DNA of 64,000 bases, from assembly GCA_002483105.1 (NCBI GenBank), contig DLHG01000013.1, forward strand, positions 868,001 through 932,000, written 5' to 3'. A model generated the notes under the pieces. The model saw only the letters and a program-made list of their open reading frames with translations, ran no database searches and was not told where the DNA came from. The position numbers and the translations under genes were made by a program. This DNA comes from Bacteroidetes bacterium UBA7674. Its GTDB lineage: Bacteria; Bacteroidota; Bacteroidia; Chitinophagales; Chitinophagaceae. Positions within the stretch are counted from its first letter, which is position 1. Each line of letters opens with the position of its first letter. Shown here in pieces: positions 22,765 through 31,638 of this stretch.

Positions 22765-25700
22765 ATGCTTCAAAATATCTTCGTTAATATTTATGATTTT
22801 TTTCAGCGTCGCAAAGCGCTGTTCATAGCAGTGTTCCTGCTCAGTTTTGGGTTACTGGCGTTTCTTGCCACGAGGATAAAATTGCAACAAGACATCAGTA
22901 CCATGCTTCCCGATAGCAAAGCTATCAAGGCGATGAATGATGTAGTGAATAATACCCAGGCGGGTGAGCAGGTGATATTCCTGATGTCGCTGAAAGATAC
23001 AGCCGCAAGTGATCCTGATAGTGTCATTATAGCAGCGAATAGTTTCCGGGAGCAACTGGTGAAGCGTTGTGATCCATACATAGATACCATCAACCTGCAG
23101 ACGGGTGGGGGATACGAAGAAGCGCTGGCAGATATATTCAGTAAACACTTACCCTTATTCTTATCAGAGAGTGATTACAAGCGGATAGATACTCTGATAC
23201 AGCCCGAGCGCATCAAGCAAACGCTGGAGCATAACCGTAGTATATTACTGTCGCCTGCGGGTATGGTGTATAAGCAGATAGTGGCGCAAGACCCTGTGGG
23301 TATATCAGGTTTTGTGTGGAGCAAATTAAAGGCACTGCAATTTGATCCCGGCTATGAACCTTATGATGGTTACTTGTTCTCTAATAACCAGAAACGACTG
23401 ACATTCTTTTTGAAGCCTGAATATCCTGCGAGTGAAACAGGAAAGAACAGTGAATTCTTTGCGCAACTGGATGAATTGGTTGAGGATTTTGAACTGCAAA
23501 ATCCCGGTGTGCATGTAACGTACTTCGGTGGGCCTGCTGTAGCAGCAGGCAATGCCACACAGATGCGGACGGATACAATTGTGACGCTGAGTGTAACGAT
23601 AGTATTGTTGCTGGCACTTACGTATTATTTCTTCCGTAGAAAGCGAACACCGCTGTTGCTATTAGTGCCTGTGTTGTATGGCGCAGCGATGGGGCTGGCG
23701 ATAGTGTACCTAGTGCAGGGTAGTATTTCTATAATGGCATTGGGTGCCGGAGCGATAATTCTAGGTATAGCCATAGATTTTTCCATACACTTCCTGTCGC
23801 ACTTGAGGCATGTGAAAGATACCAGGCAGACGATACGTGAACTGGTGCAGCCGCTGACCATTGGTAGCTTTACTACCGTTGCGGCATTTTTATCATTAAG
23901 GTTTGTACATACACCAATTGTTCAGGACCTGGGTTTGTTTGCTGCGGGTAGCCTGATAGGTGCTGCATTGTGTACACTGATATTCCTGCCGCATTTACCG
24001 TTGGGTGTTGATTCCATAAAAGAGAATAAAAACACCATATTTGATAAAGTTGCCAAATGGCGTCCGGAGCGAAATAAATGGCTGGTGCTGTTTATCCTCT
24101 TGCTGACACCCGTGATGCTGTACTTCAGTTTTAATGTGCAGTTTGACAGCGAGCTGATGCACCTGAATTATCTTTCCCCTAAACTGGAGAAGGCGCAGCA
24201 GGAAGTGAGCGATGCCAATTCATTTGCGTTGAGTTCGGTATTTGTGGTGGCTAATGGTACTGATGAAGAAACGGCATTGCAAAAACTGGAATCCATCAGT
24301 CCGGAGATAGAACGCTTACAACAGAAGGGTTGGGTAAGGAACACACTTACGCCCGCGCTGCTATTACCATCAATAAAAGAACAGAATGAGCGGATAGCCC
24401 GCTGGCAAGCGTACTGGACCGAAGAGAAGACAACAGCACTTTTGCAAAATGTACAGACACTAGCAACAGCAGCGGGATATAATGCAGCGGCATTTTCTTC
24501 CTTTGAAGAACTGTTGAGAAACAAACCTCAAGCACTGGATGCTGATGCAACCAAAGTATTACAATCATTATTCCCGAATGGTTTCTCTAAAGACCGAACG
24601 AAAGCGATAGCTACGCTTAAAGTTCCGCAGGAGCACAGGACGGAAGTATTTGAGCAACTGCAAAAGCAAAAAGATATTACGGTTACCGACAGGCAGCAAG
24701 GAGCAATGCAGTTGGTGAATATTCTCAATAATGATTTTAACCAGATTGCTGTTGTGAGTTCGCTCATCGTATTCTTTGCGTTGCTGATAGGCTATGGTAG
24801 GATTGAGCTGGCTGTGATGTCGTTCCTGCCGATGGTGATATCGTGGGTATGGATACTGGGGTTGATGTCACTGATGGGATTGAAATTCAACATCGTCAAT
24901 ATCATTATCTCCTCGCTCATATTCGGACTGGGGGATGACTACGCGATATTTACCATGGATGGGCTCGTAGAAAAGTATCGCACCGGGAAGAACAAGCTGG
25001 AATCTGTTCGTGCCGCAGTATATGTATCTGTGGTGACAGTGATAATTGGATTAGGCGTGTTGCTACTGGCAAAGCATCCGGCACTGCGCTCGATAGCGTT
25101 TACTTCTGTGACGGGGTTGATATGTGTGTTGTTCATTTCGCAGACCTTGCAGCCCTTCCTGTTCAACTGGTTCATTCAGAGCCGTGCGGATAAGGGATAC
25201 CAACCATTTACGCTCCGCAGCTTCTGCATCTCCGTTTTTTCATTTACCTACTTCTTTACCGGATCTATGGTGCTGACAGTACTGGGTGTGTTCTTCACAA
25301 AGTTGTGGCCGTTCAATAAAGAGAAAGGGAAGTATTACTTCCATGCATGGGTGAGCAGGTATACCTGGAGCATGATGTATATAATGGGTAACCTGACCAA
25401 ACGTATATATAATGCACACGGTGAGGATTTTAAAAAGCCAGCAGTGTATATAGCGAATCATAGTTCTTTCCTTGATATACTCGTAACAACGATGCTTCAT
25501 CCAAGGCTGGTGTTGCTGACCAATAAATGGGTGTGGCGTTCGCCAGTGTTTGGTGCGGTCGTGCGTATGGCTGAATATTATCCCGTGGCTGATGGTGCGG
25601 AGGATAGTATAGAGCCGCTTCGTGATCTGACTAACAGAGGTTATTCTGTTGTTGTTTTTCCGGAAGGGACGCGTTCTTATGATGATACTATCAAGCGTTT

Positions 25701-26604
25701 TCATAAAGGTGCTTTCTACCTGGCGGAAGAACTAAAACTGGATATAGTGCCGCTGGTATTACATGGCGTTAACTACACGATGCAGAAAGGAGACTGGCTG
25801 CTGAAAGATGGCACCACGTCGATGTATCTATATCCCAGGATAAAACCGGACGACACTTCATTCGGAGCGAATTATACTGAAAGAGCGAAGAATATCGGCA
25901 GGTGGTTCCGAGGGGAATTTGAGCAGATAAAAGCAAAGAACGAGACACCGAAATACTTCAGGGAGCAATTACTCAGGTCTTATACCTACAAAGGCCCGAG
26001 CCTGGAGTGGTATTGCAGGATAAAGACCAAACTGGAAGGGTATTATGAGCAGTTCCACGAAATGCTGCCTGCCAAAGGGCGGTTTTATGATCTTGGCTGC
26101 GGTTATGGCTTTATGACCTATATGCTGCACTGGGCATCTAAGGACAGGCATTTTACCGGGGTGGATTATGATGAGGAAAAGATAGAAACAGCCCAAAACA
26201 ACTTCCTGAGGGACGAAAACATCAATTTTGAGGCGGCAGACGTGACCCAATATGAGTTGGAAGCCTGCGATGGTATCATCATCAGCGATGTGCTGCACTA
26301 CCTGTTGCCCGAGCAGCAACGGGAATTATTAGAAAAATGCCTTCAGTCGCTAAAAAGTGACGGCTTGCTGATCATAAGGGATGGTGTTTCAGAGCTGAAA
26401 GAGCGGCATAAAGGGACAGAAAGAACCGAAGTTTGGTCAACTAAGTTATTGAAATTCAATAAAGTACAGAATGACCTGCATTTTATCAGCAGGGTATTTA
26501 TTGAAGAGTTTGCCCATAAAAATGGCCTGGAACTGCAGGTGATCGACAAAACAAAATTTACCTCAAATCTTATCTTTATGATGAAGAAAAAAGTATATTT
26601 GTAA
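22765..26604 (+). CDS. Trifunctional MMPL transporter / acyltransferase / methyltransferase
   Basis: 1279 residues with three domains in one frame. Residues 1 to about 840 form an MMPL/RND exporter with two six-helix halves (ILGIAIDFSIHFLSHLRH in the first, IFGLGDDYAIFTMDG in the second). About 860-1080 is a PlsC-type lysophospholipid/1-acylglycerol acyltransferase with NHSSFLD (HX4D, about residue 896) and FPEGTRS (about 964). About 1085-1279 is a class I SAM methyltransferase (DLGCGYGF, about 1109; ISDVLHYLLP). This architecture recurs in Bacteroidota, in some cases near flexirubin or aryl-polyene lipid genes, but no such cluster is visible here. It probably assembles, methylates and exports a lipid; the substrate is unknown. 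Confidence 0.9.
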   Translation: MLQNIFVNIYDFFQRRKALFIAVFLLSFGLLAFLATRIKLQQDISTMLPDSKAIKAMNDVVNNTQAGEQVIFLMSLKDTAASDPDSVIIAANSFREQLVKRCDPYIDTINLQTGGGYEEALADIFSKHLPLFLSESDYKRIDTLIQPERIKQTLEHNRSILLSPAGMVYKQIVAQDPVGISGFVWSKLKALQFDPGYEPYDGYLFSNNQKRLTFFLKPEYPASETGKNSEFFAQLDELVEDFELQNPGVHVTYFGGPAVAAGNATQMRTDTIVTLSVTIVLLLALTYYFFRRKRTPLLLLVPVLYGAAMGLAIVYLVQGSISIMALGAGAIILGIAIDFSIHFLSHLRHVKDTRQTIRELVQPLTIGSFTTVAAFLSLRFVHTPIVQDLGLFAAGSLIGAALCTLIFLPHLPLGVDSIKENKNTIFDKVAKWRPERNKWLVLFILLLTPVMLYFSFNVQFDSELMHLNYLSPKLEKAQQEVSDANSFALSSVFVVANGTDEETALQKLESISPEIERLQQKGWVRNTLTPALLLPSIKEQNERIARWQAYWTEEKTTALLQNVQTLATAAGYNAAAFSSFEELLRNKPQALDADATKVLQSLFPNGFSKDRTKAIATLKVPQEHRTEVFEQLQKQKDITVTDRQQGAMQLVNILNNDFNQIAVVSSLIVFFALLIGYGRIELAVMSFLPMVISWVWILGLMSLMGLKFNIVNIIISSLIFGLGDDYAIFTMDGLVEKYRTGKNKLESVRAAVYVSVVTVIIGLGVLLLAKHPALRSIAFTSVTGLICVLFISQTLQPFLFNWFIQSRADKGYQPFTLRSFCISVFSFTYFFTGSMVLTVLGVFFTKLWPFNKEKGKYYFHAWVSRYTWSMMYIMGNLTKRIYNAHGEDFKKPAVYIANHSSFLDILVTTMLHPRLVLLTNKWVWRSPVFGAVVRMAEYYPVADGAEDSIEPLRDLTNRGYSVVVFPEGTRSYDDTIKRFHKGAFYLAEELKLDIVPLVLHGVNYTMQKGDWLLKDGTTSMYLYPRIKPDDTSFGANYTERAKNIGRWFRGEFEQIKAKNETPKYFREQLLRSYTYKGPSLEWYCRIKTKLEGYYEQFHEMLPAKGRFYDLGCGYGFMTYMLHWASKDRHFTGVDYDEEKIETAQNNFLRDENINFEAADVTQYELEACDGIIISDVLHYLLPEQQRELLEKCLQSLKSDGLLIIRDGVSELKERHKGTERTEVWSTKLLKFNKVQNDLHFISRVFIEEFAHKNGLELQVIDKTKFTSNLIFMMKKKVYL

Positions 26605-26662
26605 GAAATCAGCCAACTCTTTTACCAAAAACAACGTCTTAATAAATATAAAAAGGAAAAAA

Positions 26663-26983
26663 ATGAAAAAAATCATCATTGCTGCTTTAATACTCTTAGG
26701 TGCTTCTACTGCATCCTATGCTCAATTAAGCCAACAAGCTATTGAACAACAGGCTCAGGTAATCACTAATAATGTGCATCAGGCTGTAAATCTTACCCCA
26801 ACTCAGATGACTGAGATACAGGCTGTAAATGTGCAATATGTTACTCAAATGGACCATATTCAGCAAGCAGGAACAAATGCAAGCCCTCAGCGTACAATAT
26901 TGGTAAAACAGCATAAAAATAATAAGTACCAGACTATCCTGACTCCTGCACAATATGTGCTTTATGAAGCTATGCCTCAATAG
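26663..26983 (+). CDS. Small secreted periplasmic protein
   Basis: 106 residues with a signal peptide (MKKIIIAALILLGASTASYAQ) and an all-helical mature part rich in Gln, Asn and Thr. The motif LTPTQMTEIQAVN near residue 50 and the closing LTPAQYVLYEAM resemble the LTxxQ repeats of Spy/CpxP-like periplasmic proteins and small Bacteroidota homologues. A purine-rich ribosome-binding stretch (AAAAAGGAAAAAA) precedes the ATG. The codons are more AT-rich than in its neighbours. It follows the fusion gene by 58 bases and ends in a strong terminator. The function is unknown. Confidence 0.75.
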   Translation: MKKIIIAALILLGASTASYAQLSQQAIEQQAQVITNNVHQAVNLTPTQMTEIQAVNVQYVTQMDHIQQAGTNASPQRTILVKQHKNNKYQTILTPAQYVLYEAMPQ

Positions 26984-27007
26984 TCAGGTATAAAAAACTT
27001 CCTTGAT

Positions 27008-27026
27008 AATTAATTAATTAATTAAT
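27008..27026. repeat. TTAA tandem repeat
   Basis: About four and a half copies of TTAA/AATT run directly upstream of the terminator at 27031. They may simply be an AT-rich spacer. Confidence 0.5.
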
Positions 27027-27030
27027 ACAA

Positions 27031-27058
27031 GATGCTCCTGCCTTATAGCAGGAGCATC
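27031..27058 (+). terminator. Strong rho-independent terminator
   Basis: GATGCTCCTGC-CTTATA-GCAGGAGCATC, an 11-bp perfect stem with a six-base loop followed by eight Ts, 48 bases after the small secreted protein. The next gene is on the opposite strand. Confidence 0.93.
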
Positions 27059-27139
27059 TTTTTTTATGGGATTTGAAAGTGTCCTGTGTGGTGTTAGACA
27101 TGAAATATTGTTGGTCGGGCGACCAACAATGGCAGTTTT

Positions 27140-28444
27140 TTATATAGACTGTTGGCGGGCGGTGTTCCTGAAGATGCTGAGGCACCACAGTACAAAGCCG
27201 AATAGCCAAAGCGCTGCGAGATCAGGAAACACTTCACGATAACTCTTGTCCCTGAGTATTACCTGGTGTACAGCATCGAGCGCCCAATGGAGGGGTGATA
27301 AAAGCGATACTTTCTGCATGGCAGGTGAGAGCAATTCTACAGGTACCCATATACCGCCCATTGCCGATAATATGACAATAGAAATAGCCCCGAAGGATAA
27401 TGCCTGGTTGGTTGTTTTGAAAACTGTGCCGACAAAATATCCGTAGGAGGTAGCGGCAAAACCAATAGCAAGTGCCACAGGAAGCAATACCAAAGGATCT
27501 TTACCCAGATAGATAGATTGTAATCCTATCAGTGGCATAGCCCAGTAACCTATTGCGAACATAACGATGAACTGTGCGGTGCAGACAAGTGTGTAAAAAG
27601 AGATCTTACCCACAGATACCAATTTTTGCGCACCCGGTATCAGCATGATACGCAAAGCACTTCCTTCTTCCCGTTCGCGGATGATGTGACCTGCAATGGG
27701 GATGATGATGAAGAACATACCGAATATAGCCCATGCAGGTACGTTGTGCTGTACCGAATTGATATGGCTCATATTGGCATCACGGGGATTGAGTTCCGCT
27801 TCGCGGATGCCTATTCCCCGGAAGAGTTTGCTCATGTCTTCGTTTGGTTCTTCTGCAGCTTCTTCGCCTGAAAGTTTACTGAGCTTTGTGATTCGCTCCA
27901 CGAGTGTCTTGCTGCTGGCATAGGTGATGAACTTGTCCAGCGCAAACTTGATAGACGTACGGAAGGTGGGTTTGGATACAGGGTCGAAGTAAAGGGCTAT
28001 ATCAATGCCTTTTCTCGGGTCTCTTGTAGGTAGCTTACCACCTAGTCCCAATTTTTCGGATAGGTTGTTCGCAACGGCATTTGCTGAATTCACTATTTCG
28101 GCGGTAGCGCCTTTGGGTATTACAATACCTACTTTATAGGTGCCGTTATGCAATAAAGACTTTAAATGATATTCTGTTAGCGGTTGATTATCAATACTAT
28201 CAATTAATATAAAATTCTTACTGTTTCTAAGCCCGTCCTTGATCTCTTTAGACAAAGCGCCATTGTCGTTGTCGGCCAGCAATAGTTCGAACTTTAGCTG
28301 CTGGTAGTCTTTGAACGGGGCATCCTGTACCATAGCCATTACTATGATGAGAATAGCCGGCATGATCAATAATAGCATTAGCCCCCCGGGATCGCGGCGG
28401 AGCAGTATCCATTCTTTTATTACGGTCGCTATTATTTTTCTCAT
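27140..28444 (-). CDS. ABC-2 type transporter permease
   Basis: 434 residues. One N-terminal membrane segment (about residues 22-40, MLLLIMPAILIIVMAM) is followed by a large extracytoplasmic loop (about 45-240) and a cluster of five hydrophobic segments (about 245-425). This is the DrrB/YhhJ-like ABC2_membrane arrangement; IIREREEGSALRIML is characteristic of the family. With the ATPase encoded 33 bases upstream it forms an exporter of unknown substrate. The operon starts with tryptophan 2,3-dioxygenase, so a link to tryptophan products is possible but unproven. Confidence 0.88.
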   Translation of the reverse strand: MRKIIATVIKEWILLRRDPGGLMLLLIMPAILIIVMAMVQDAPFKDYQQLKFELLLADNDNGALSKEIKDGLRNSKNFILIDSIDNQPLTEYHLKSLLHNGTYKVGIVIPKGATAEIVNSANAVANNLSEKLGLGGKLPTRDPRKGIDIALYFDPVSKPTFRTSIKFALDKFITYASSKTLVERITKLSKLSGEEAAEEPNEDMSKLFRGIGIREAELNPRDANMSHINSVQHNVPAWAIFGMFFIIIPIAGHIIREREEGSALRIMLIPGAQKLVSVGKISFYTLVCTAQFIVMFAIGYWAMPLIGLQSIYLGKDPLVLLPVALAIGFAATSYGYFVGTVFKTTNQALSFGAISIVILSAMGGIWVPVELLSPAMQKVSLLSPLHWALDAVHQVILRDKSYREVFPDLAALWLFGFVLWCLSIFRNTARQQSI

Positions 28445-28477
28445 AAACCCAAATCCACCGCGGCGGACTATTTGTAT

Positions 28478-29224
28478 TTAATCTCTTACAGAGTGACCGG
28501 TGTAGTGGAGGAAAACGTCTTCCAACCTTCTGCACTCGGGTGTTTCTTCAATTAATGTTTTAGGCGAACCACTCACGATGAATTTGCCCTCATCTATTAT
28601 CACTACTTCATCACATAGTTGTTCAGCTTCTTCCAAGAGGTGAGAGGTGTATAATATGGTTTTGTCCTGCTGCCTGTACTCTTGTAAAAAGTCGAGTATC
28701 ATAGCCCTTGACTGTACATCTACTCCGGCAGTCGGTTCATCCAGTATCACTACTTCCGGCTGATGTAGCAAGGACGCGATGATGTTTGCCCTTCGCTTCA
28801 TACCGCCGCTATATCTGCCCACGCGTTTGTCGGCGTGTTTTTCCAGACCTAAACGCTCCAGTAAATAACCTGAGCGCTCTTTTATTTTATTGTCCTTAAT
28901 GCCGTAGAGCCTGCCAATATAATAGAAGTTCTCCCAGGCAGTGAGATTAGAGAATAAAGCTATCTGCTGAGGAACAACACCAAGTATCTTTTTAATAAAG
29001 AAGGTGCTCCTTATACAATCCTTGCCGTGTATAGCAGCAGTGCCGGTGTCGGGCAATACTAGTCCGCACAGCACATTGATGCTCGTTGTCTTGCCGGCAC
29101 CATTAGGACCAAGCAGTCCCACTATCTGGTTTTTCTTTACAGACAATGAGAGTCCGTCTAGGGCAGGTACCAATGCTCCTTTGTATGTTTTACGCAGATC
29201 GTTTATTTCTATTGCAACAGGCAT
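28478..29224 (-). CDS. ABC transporter ATP-binding protein
   Basis: 248 residues. The Walker A motif is GPNGAGKTTS (about residues 38-47), the Q-loop region VVPQQIALF, the signature YSGGMKRR, and Walker B VVILDEPTAGVD, followed by the H-loop in YTSHLLEEAEQL. The DrrA/NodI-type ATPase powers an ABC-2 exporter. The gene starts three bases after the tryptophan 2,3-dioxygenase stop codon and precedes the permease by 33 bases, indicating one transcript. Confidence 0.94.
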   Translation of the reverse strand: MPVAIEINDLRKTYKGALVPALDGLSLSVKKNQIVGLLGPNGAGKTTSINVLCGLVLPDTGTAAIHGKDCIRSTFFIKKILGVVPQQIALFSNLTAWENFYYIGRLYGIKDNKIKERSGYLLERLGLEKHADKRVGRYSGGMKRRANIIASLLHQPEVVILDEPTAGVDVQSRAMILDFLQEYRQQDKTILYTSHLLEEAEQLCDEVVIIDEGKFIVSGSPKTLIEETPECRRLEDVFLHYTGHSVRD

Positions 29225-29227
29225 AGA

Positions 29228-30265
29228 CTATTGCTTAAAGCCCAGGTCTTCCACGAGTACCTCGGGTAGCTTAGGTAATTGATTTCTTGGCAATAAAAAC
29301 GACGTAAGCTCCGCCAGTTCTTTGAATATATAATGACTGTCGGCCGCTGCACGAAGATACTCAGCACCACTGCTTCCGCCCGTACCTACACGCTTGCCTA
29401 TAGTGCGCTGCACCATATGTATATGCCTGTGCCTCCATAGGGATAGCAATTCATCTATCTCCAATAAAGTGTTCAGTAACTCGTAAGGGAGATGCAGCAG
29501 CGGGTAGTCGCGGTATAGCATGATGAACAAGGCATTCTTGTTAGCATCGGCGCTGAAGCGGCGTTCTTTAGGATATTCATCGCCCTCTGTAAACAACATG
29601 TCAAAAAGCTTCAGATTAGCTTGTTCCGTTTCCGAAAGGCTCTCTGTGTAGGCTTTTCGATAAGCACTCCAGAATTCACTGTCTTCTGTTGCTGCATCCC
29701 AATAAGACTTGTTCTTAATGAAAGGCATACGCTCCAGCCATTTGTTGATGAGCACTATCAGTGACTCTTCTTCCTCAGCTTTTTTCACCATATCAATATC
29801 AGCCTGGTTCAGCTGGGAGAGATAATAGCCTTTGCCATGCCTGTTGTCATACGTTAAACCTAAGGCAGCCTCAATGACCTTGAACTGGATGCTCTGGAAG
29901 CCCGATGCGGGGCGAAGCAGATCACGGAAATCGAGGAAGTCGAGCGGGGTCATTGTTTCCATCACGCTCATTTGGCTCACTGTAATATTGAGTATACTAC
30001 AGATACGCTTTAGCCGGTGAACGCTGTTATATATATCCGGTTCATTCTTGTGTATGTTGTCCTGCTTGAATATGGCACGAACGATATTGAGTTCATGTAT
30101 GATCTGCTTGAACCAAAGCTCGTATGCCTGGTGTATGATGATGAACAGCATTTCATCATCTGCCTTTATGCCTTCTTTGCCGCTTTCAGGCTCTTGTGCG
30201 TTTAATATTTTATCGAGTTGTAAATACTCGCTATAATAAACGGGCGGACGTTCCTTCTTATTCAT
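29228..30265 (-). CDS. kynA: Tryptophan 2,3-dioxygenase
   Basis: 345 residues, somewhat longer than the minimal bacterial enzyme (about 280). Family motifs are IIIHQAYELWFKQIIHEL near residue 45, SIQFKVIE, and RHIHMVQRTIG with RVGTGGSSGAEYLR near the C-terminus; a His in this last region is the likely haem ligand. It opens the indole ring of L-tryptophan to N-formylkynurenine in the cytoplasm, the first kynurenine-pathway step. The later 3-hydroxyanthranilate dioxygenase is at 5619-6146. It is the first gene of an operon with an ABC exporter. The start ATG at 30265 is 55 bases from the methyltransferase stop. Confidence 0.94.
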   Translation of the reverse strand: MNKKERPPVYYSEYLQLDKILNAQEPESGKEGIKADDEMLFIIIHQAYELWFKQIIHELNIVRAIFKQDNIHKNEPDIYNSVHRLKRICSILNITVSQMSVMETMTPLDFLDFRDLLRPASGFQSIQFKVIEAALGLTYDNRHGKGYYLSQLNQADIDMVKKAEEEESLIVLINKWLERMPFIKNKSYWDAATEDSEFWSAYRKAYTESLSETEQANLKLFDMLFTEGDEYPKERRFSADANKNALFIMLYRDYPLLHLPYELLNTLLEIDELLSLWRHRHIHMVQRTIGKRVGTGGSSGAEYLRAAADSHYIFKELAELTSFLLPRNQLPKLPEVLVEDLGFKQ

Positions 30266-30320
30266 GGGCGAAAATTAGTAAATGTAATTGGCAAGGGGAA
30301 ATAAACGTAGCTACATGAGC

Positions 30321-31070
30321 TTACAGAATGCGGAAAAGTCTCATAAATACAGGAAAATCAATATTCTTTACTTCATCGGGTTGCCAATGAGCCTTTAATC
30401 GTTCTTCCAGTAAAATGACAGGGTCGGCATTTTCCTTCCTTTTGTAATGTCCGACACTTGACCATGTATTAATATATCCTAAGAACTGCCTGAAATTCCA
30501 TTGTTTCTTCATCGGGAACACCGGGGGTTCTATTTCCTCGAAAGGGATGTCTACGTTTTGGTAGCCCTCATCTACATATTTGCGTTCGGCATCCCAGTAA
30601 GATCCTACGGTATTGAAATAAAAATCATTTATGATGTCGTCCATTACACCCTTATCAATACTCAATAGATTATAGGTCCATATAGCAAGGATTGCGCCCG
30701 GCTTGGATACCCTGCGAACCTCCGTGTAAAATGCATCGAAATCGAACCAGTGGAAAGCCTGCGCTACGGTGATGAGGTTGATGGTATTGTCAGCAAGGGA
30801 AGAATGCTCAGCACGTTCCTCTTTGTAAGTGATATTGGGCTTATGTATCGCATTTGCCAGTTGCTTAGCACTGATGTCGGTAGCATAAACACTATTGAAA
30901 TGATCGGCCAGAACGGTGGCAACCTGTCCATTTCCTGTGCCTACATCCCAGGCAGCGTCTTTGCCGGTAACGTGGGTCAATAAAAAATCATATAACTCGG
31001 CAGGAGATTCCGGTCGGAAGGTGGCATAATCTGCTGAGCCGGTAGAAAAATTATCCTTAACTTCTTTCAT
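30321..31070 (-). CDS. Class I SAM-dependent methyltransferase
   Basis: 249 residues from ATG 31070. The frame stays open 76 codons upstream, but that part would overlap the divergent gene and has no homologous look. Motif I is AAWDVGTGNGQVA (about residues 38-50), acidic loop II is VYATDIS, and later NLITVAQAFHWFDFDAF is a hallmark of the UbiE/trans-aconitate-type Methyltransf_11 group. The C-terminal part (about 170-249) matches the family's cap. The substrate is unknown. A -7 box forming half of a perfect palindrome lies 10 bases upstream, so the mRNA may be nearly leaderless. Confidence 0.87.
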   Translation of the reverse strand: MKEVKDNFSTGSADYATFRPESPAELYDFLLTHVTGKDAAWDVGTGNGQVATVLADHFNSVYATDISAKQLANAIHKPNITYKEERAEHSSLADNTINLITVAQAFHWFDFDAFYTEVRRVSKPGAILAIWTYNLLSIDKGVMDDIINDFYFNTVGSYWDAERKYVDEGYQNVDIPFEEIEPPVFPMKKQWNFRQFLGYINTWSSVGHYKRKENADPVILLEERLKAHWQPDEVKNIDFPVFMRLFRIL

Positions 31071-31072
31071 CT

Positions 31073-31088
31073 TACTTTTGCAAAAGTA
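31073..31088. promoter_or_regulatory. Perfect palindrome with a -7 box on each strand
   Basis: TACTTTTGCAAAAGTA is a perfect 16-bp palindrome in the 33-base gap between divergent genes. Each half reads TACTTTTG on its own strand, an exact TAnnTTTG match. The minus-strand box ends 10 bases before the methyltransferase ATG (31070); the plus-strand box ends 23 bases before the DMP19-like ATG (31104). The two promoters would compete for polymerase. Neither has an obvious -33 TTG. Confidence 0.55.
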
Positions 31089-31103
31089 TCGAATCAGCAT
31101 GTT

Positions 31104-31610
31104 ATGAGTAGTAAATTCTTGCCTGTAGTAAGTAAAGCGGCATTTGAGGGGAAAAAAGCGGGTAGCGCGGAGGAGCTGTTCGAGTTCCTGGTAGAGCCTT
31201 TGCACGAAGAACTGTATAAGCGGCAAGACTTCACATTTATTGATGAGCTCTCCGCCGGGCAGCAGTTGCTGATATCTTACGACTATGTGCGGATGCAAGT
31301 ACTACAGGGCGGCTTTATACAAATGATACAGAACGGATATGTAGGCATATTACCCGCTATGCCCGAATGGCTGAAAATGGTGAAAGACCGATATATGGCC
31401 AAAACGATAGACGATGTACTAAAAGTATATGTATTGAACAGGGAAATGCTGGACAAGCAAACATCGGTAGAGGAATTTGCCAAGCTGTATGATGAACTGA
31501 AAGAATTTGAAACACTGGATGAGCAGTTTATGGCGCAAAATGATGATACCATTAAACTGATAACCGACTATGCGCTGGCGCATGCAGAGGATTTCGTAAA
31601 GATTGTTTAA
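31104..31610 (+). CDS. DMP19 (DUF4375)-like protein
   Basis: 168 residues, no signal peptide or membrane segment. The core ISYDYVRMQVLQGGFIQMIQNGYVGILPAM resembles the DMP19/DUF4375 domain, in which 'x-Y-(D/E)-x-x-(V/I)-x-N/L-GGF-x-Q-(F/M)' precedes a helical half; the C-terminal part (about residues 90-160) is charged and helical. Family members are soluble proteins of unknown role, some proposed as DNA mimics. The start is fixed by the ATG at 31104, divergent from the methyltransferase. The next gene's promoter lies over its last codons. Confidence 0.6.
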   Translation: MSSKFLPVVSKAAFEGKKAGSAEELFEFLVEPLHEELYKRQDFTFIDELSAGQQLLISYDYVRMQVLQGGFIQMIQNGYVGILPAMPEWLKMVKDRYMAKTIDDVLKVYVLNREMLDKQTSVEEFAKLYDELKEFETLDEQFMAQNDDTIKLITDYALAHAEDFVKIV

Positions 31611-31632
31611 GCTTTTATTAATGCTACTTTTG
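31603..31632 (+). promoter_or_regulatory. Complete promoter (TTG-N19-TACTTTTG), predicted leaderless
   Basis: TTG at 31603-31605 and TACTTTTG at 31625-31632 are separated by 19 bases, a full match to the Bacteroidota sigma-factor consensus. The box ends six bases before the ATG at 31639. The -33 part lies inside the end of the upstream coding region. Confidence 0.7.
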
Positions 31633-31638
31633 CCACCA

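Noticed and set aside
31070..31298. N-terminal extension of the methyltransferase
   Set aside because: The open frame continues upstream, but it overlaps the divergent gene and the palindromic promoter and has no methyltransferase character.
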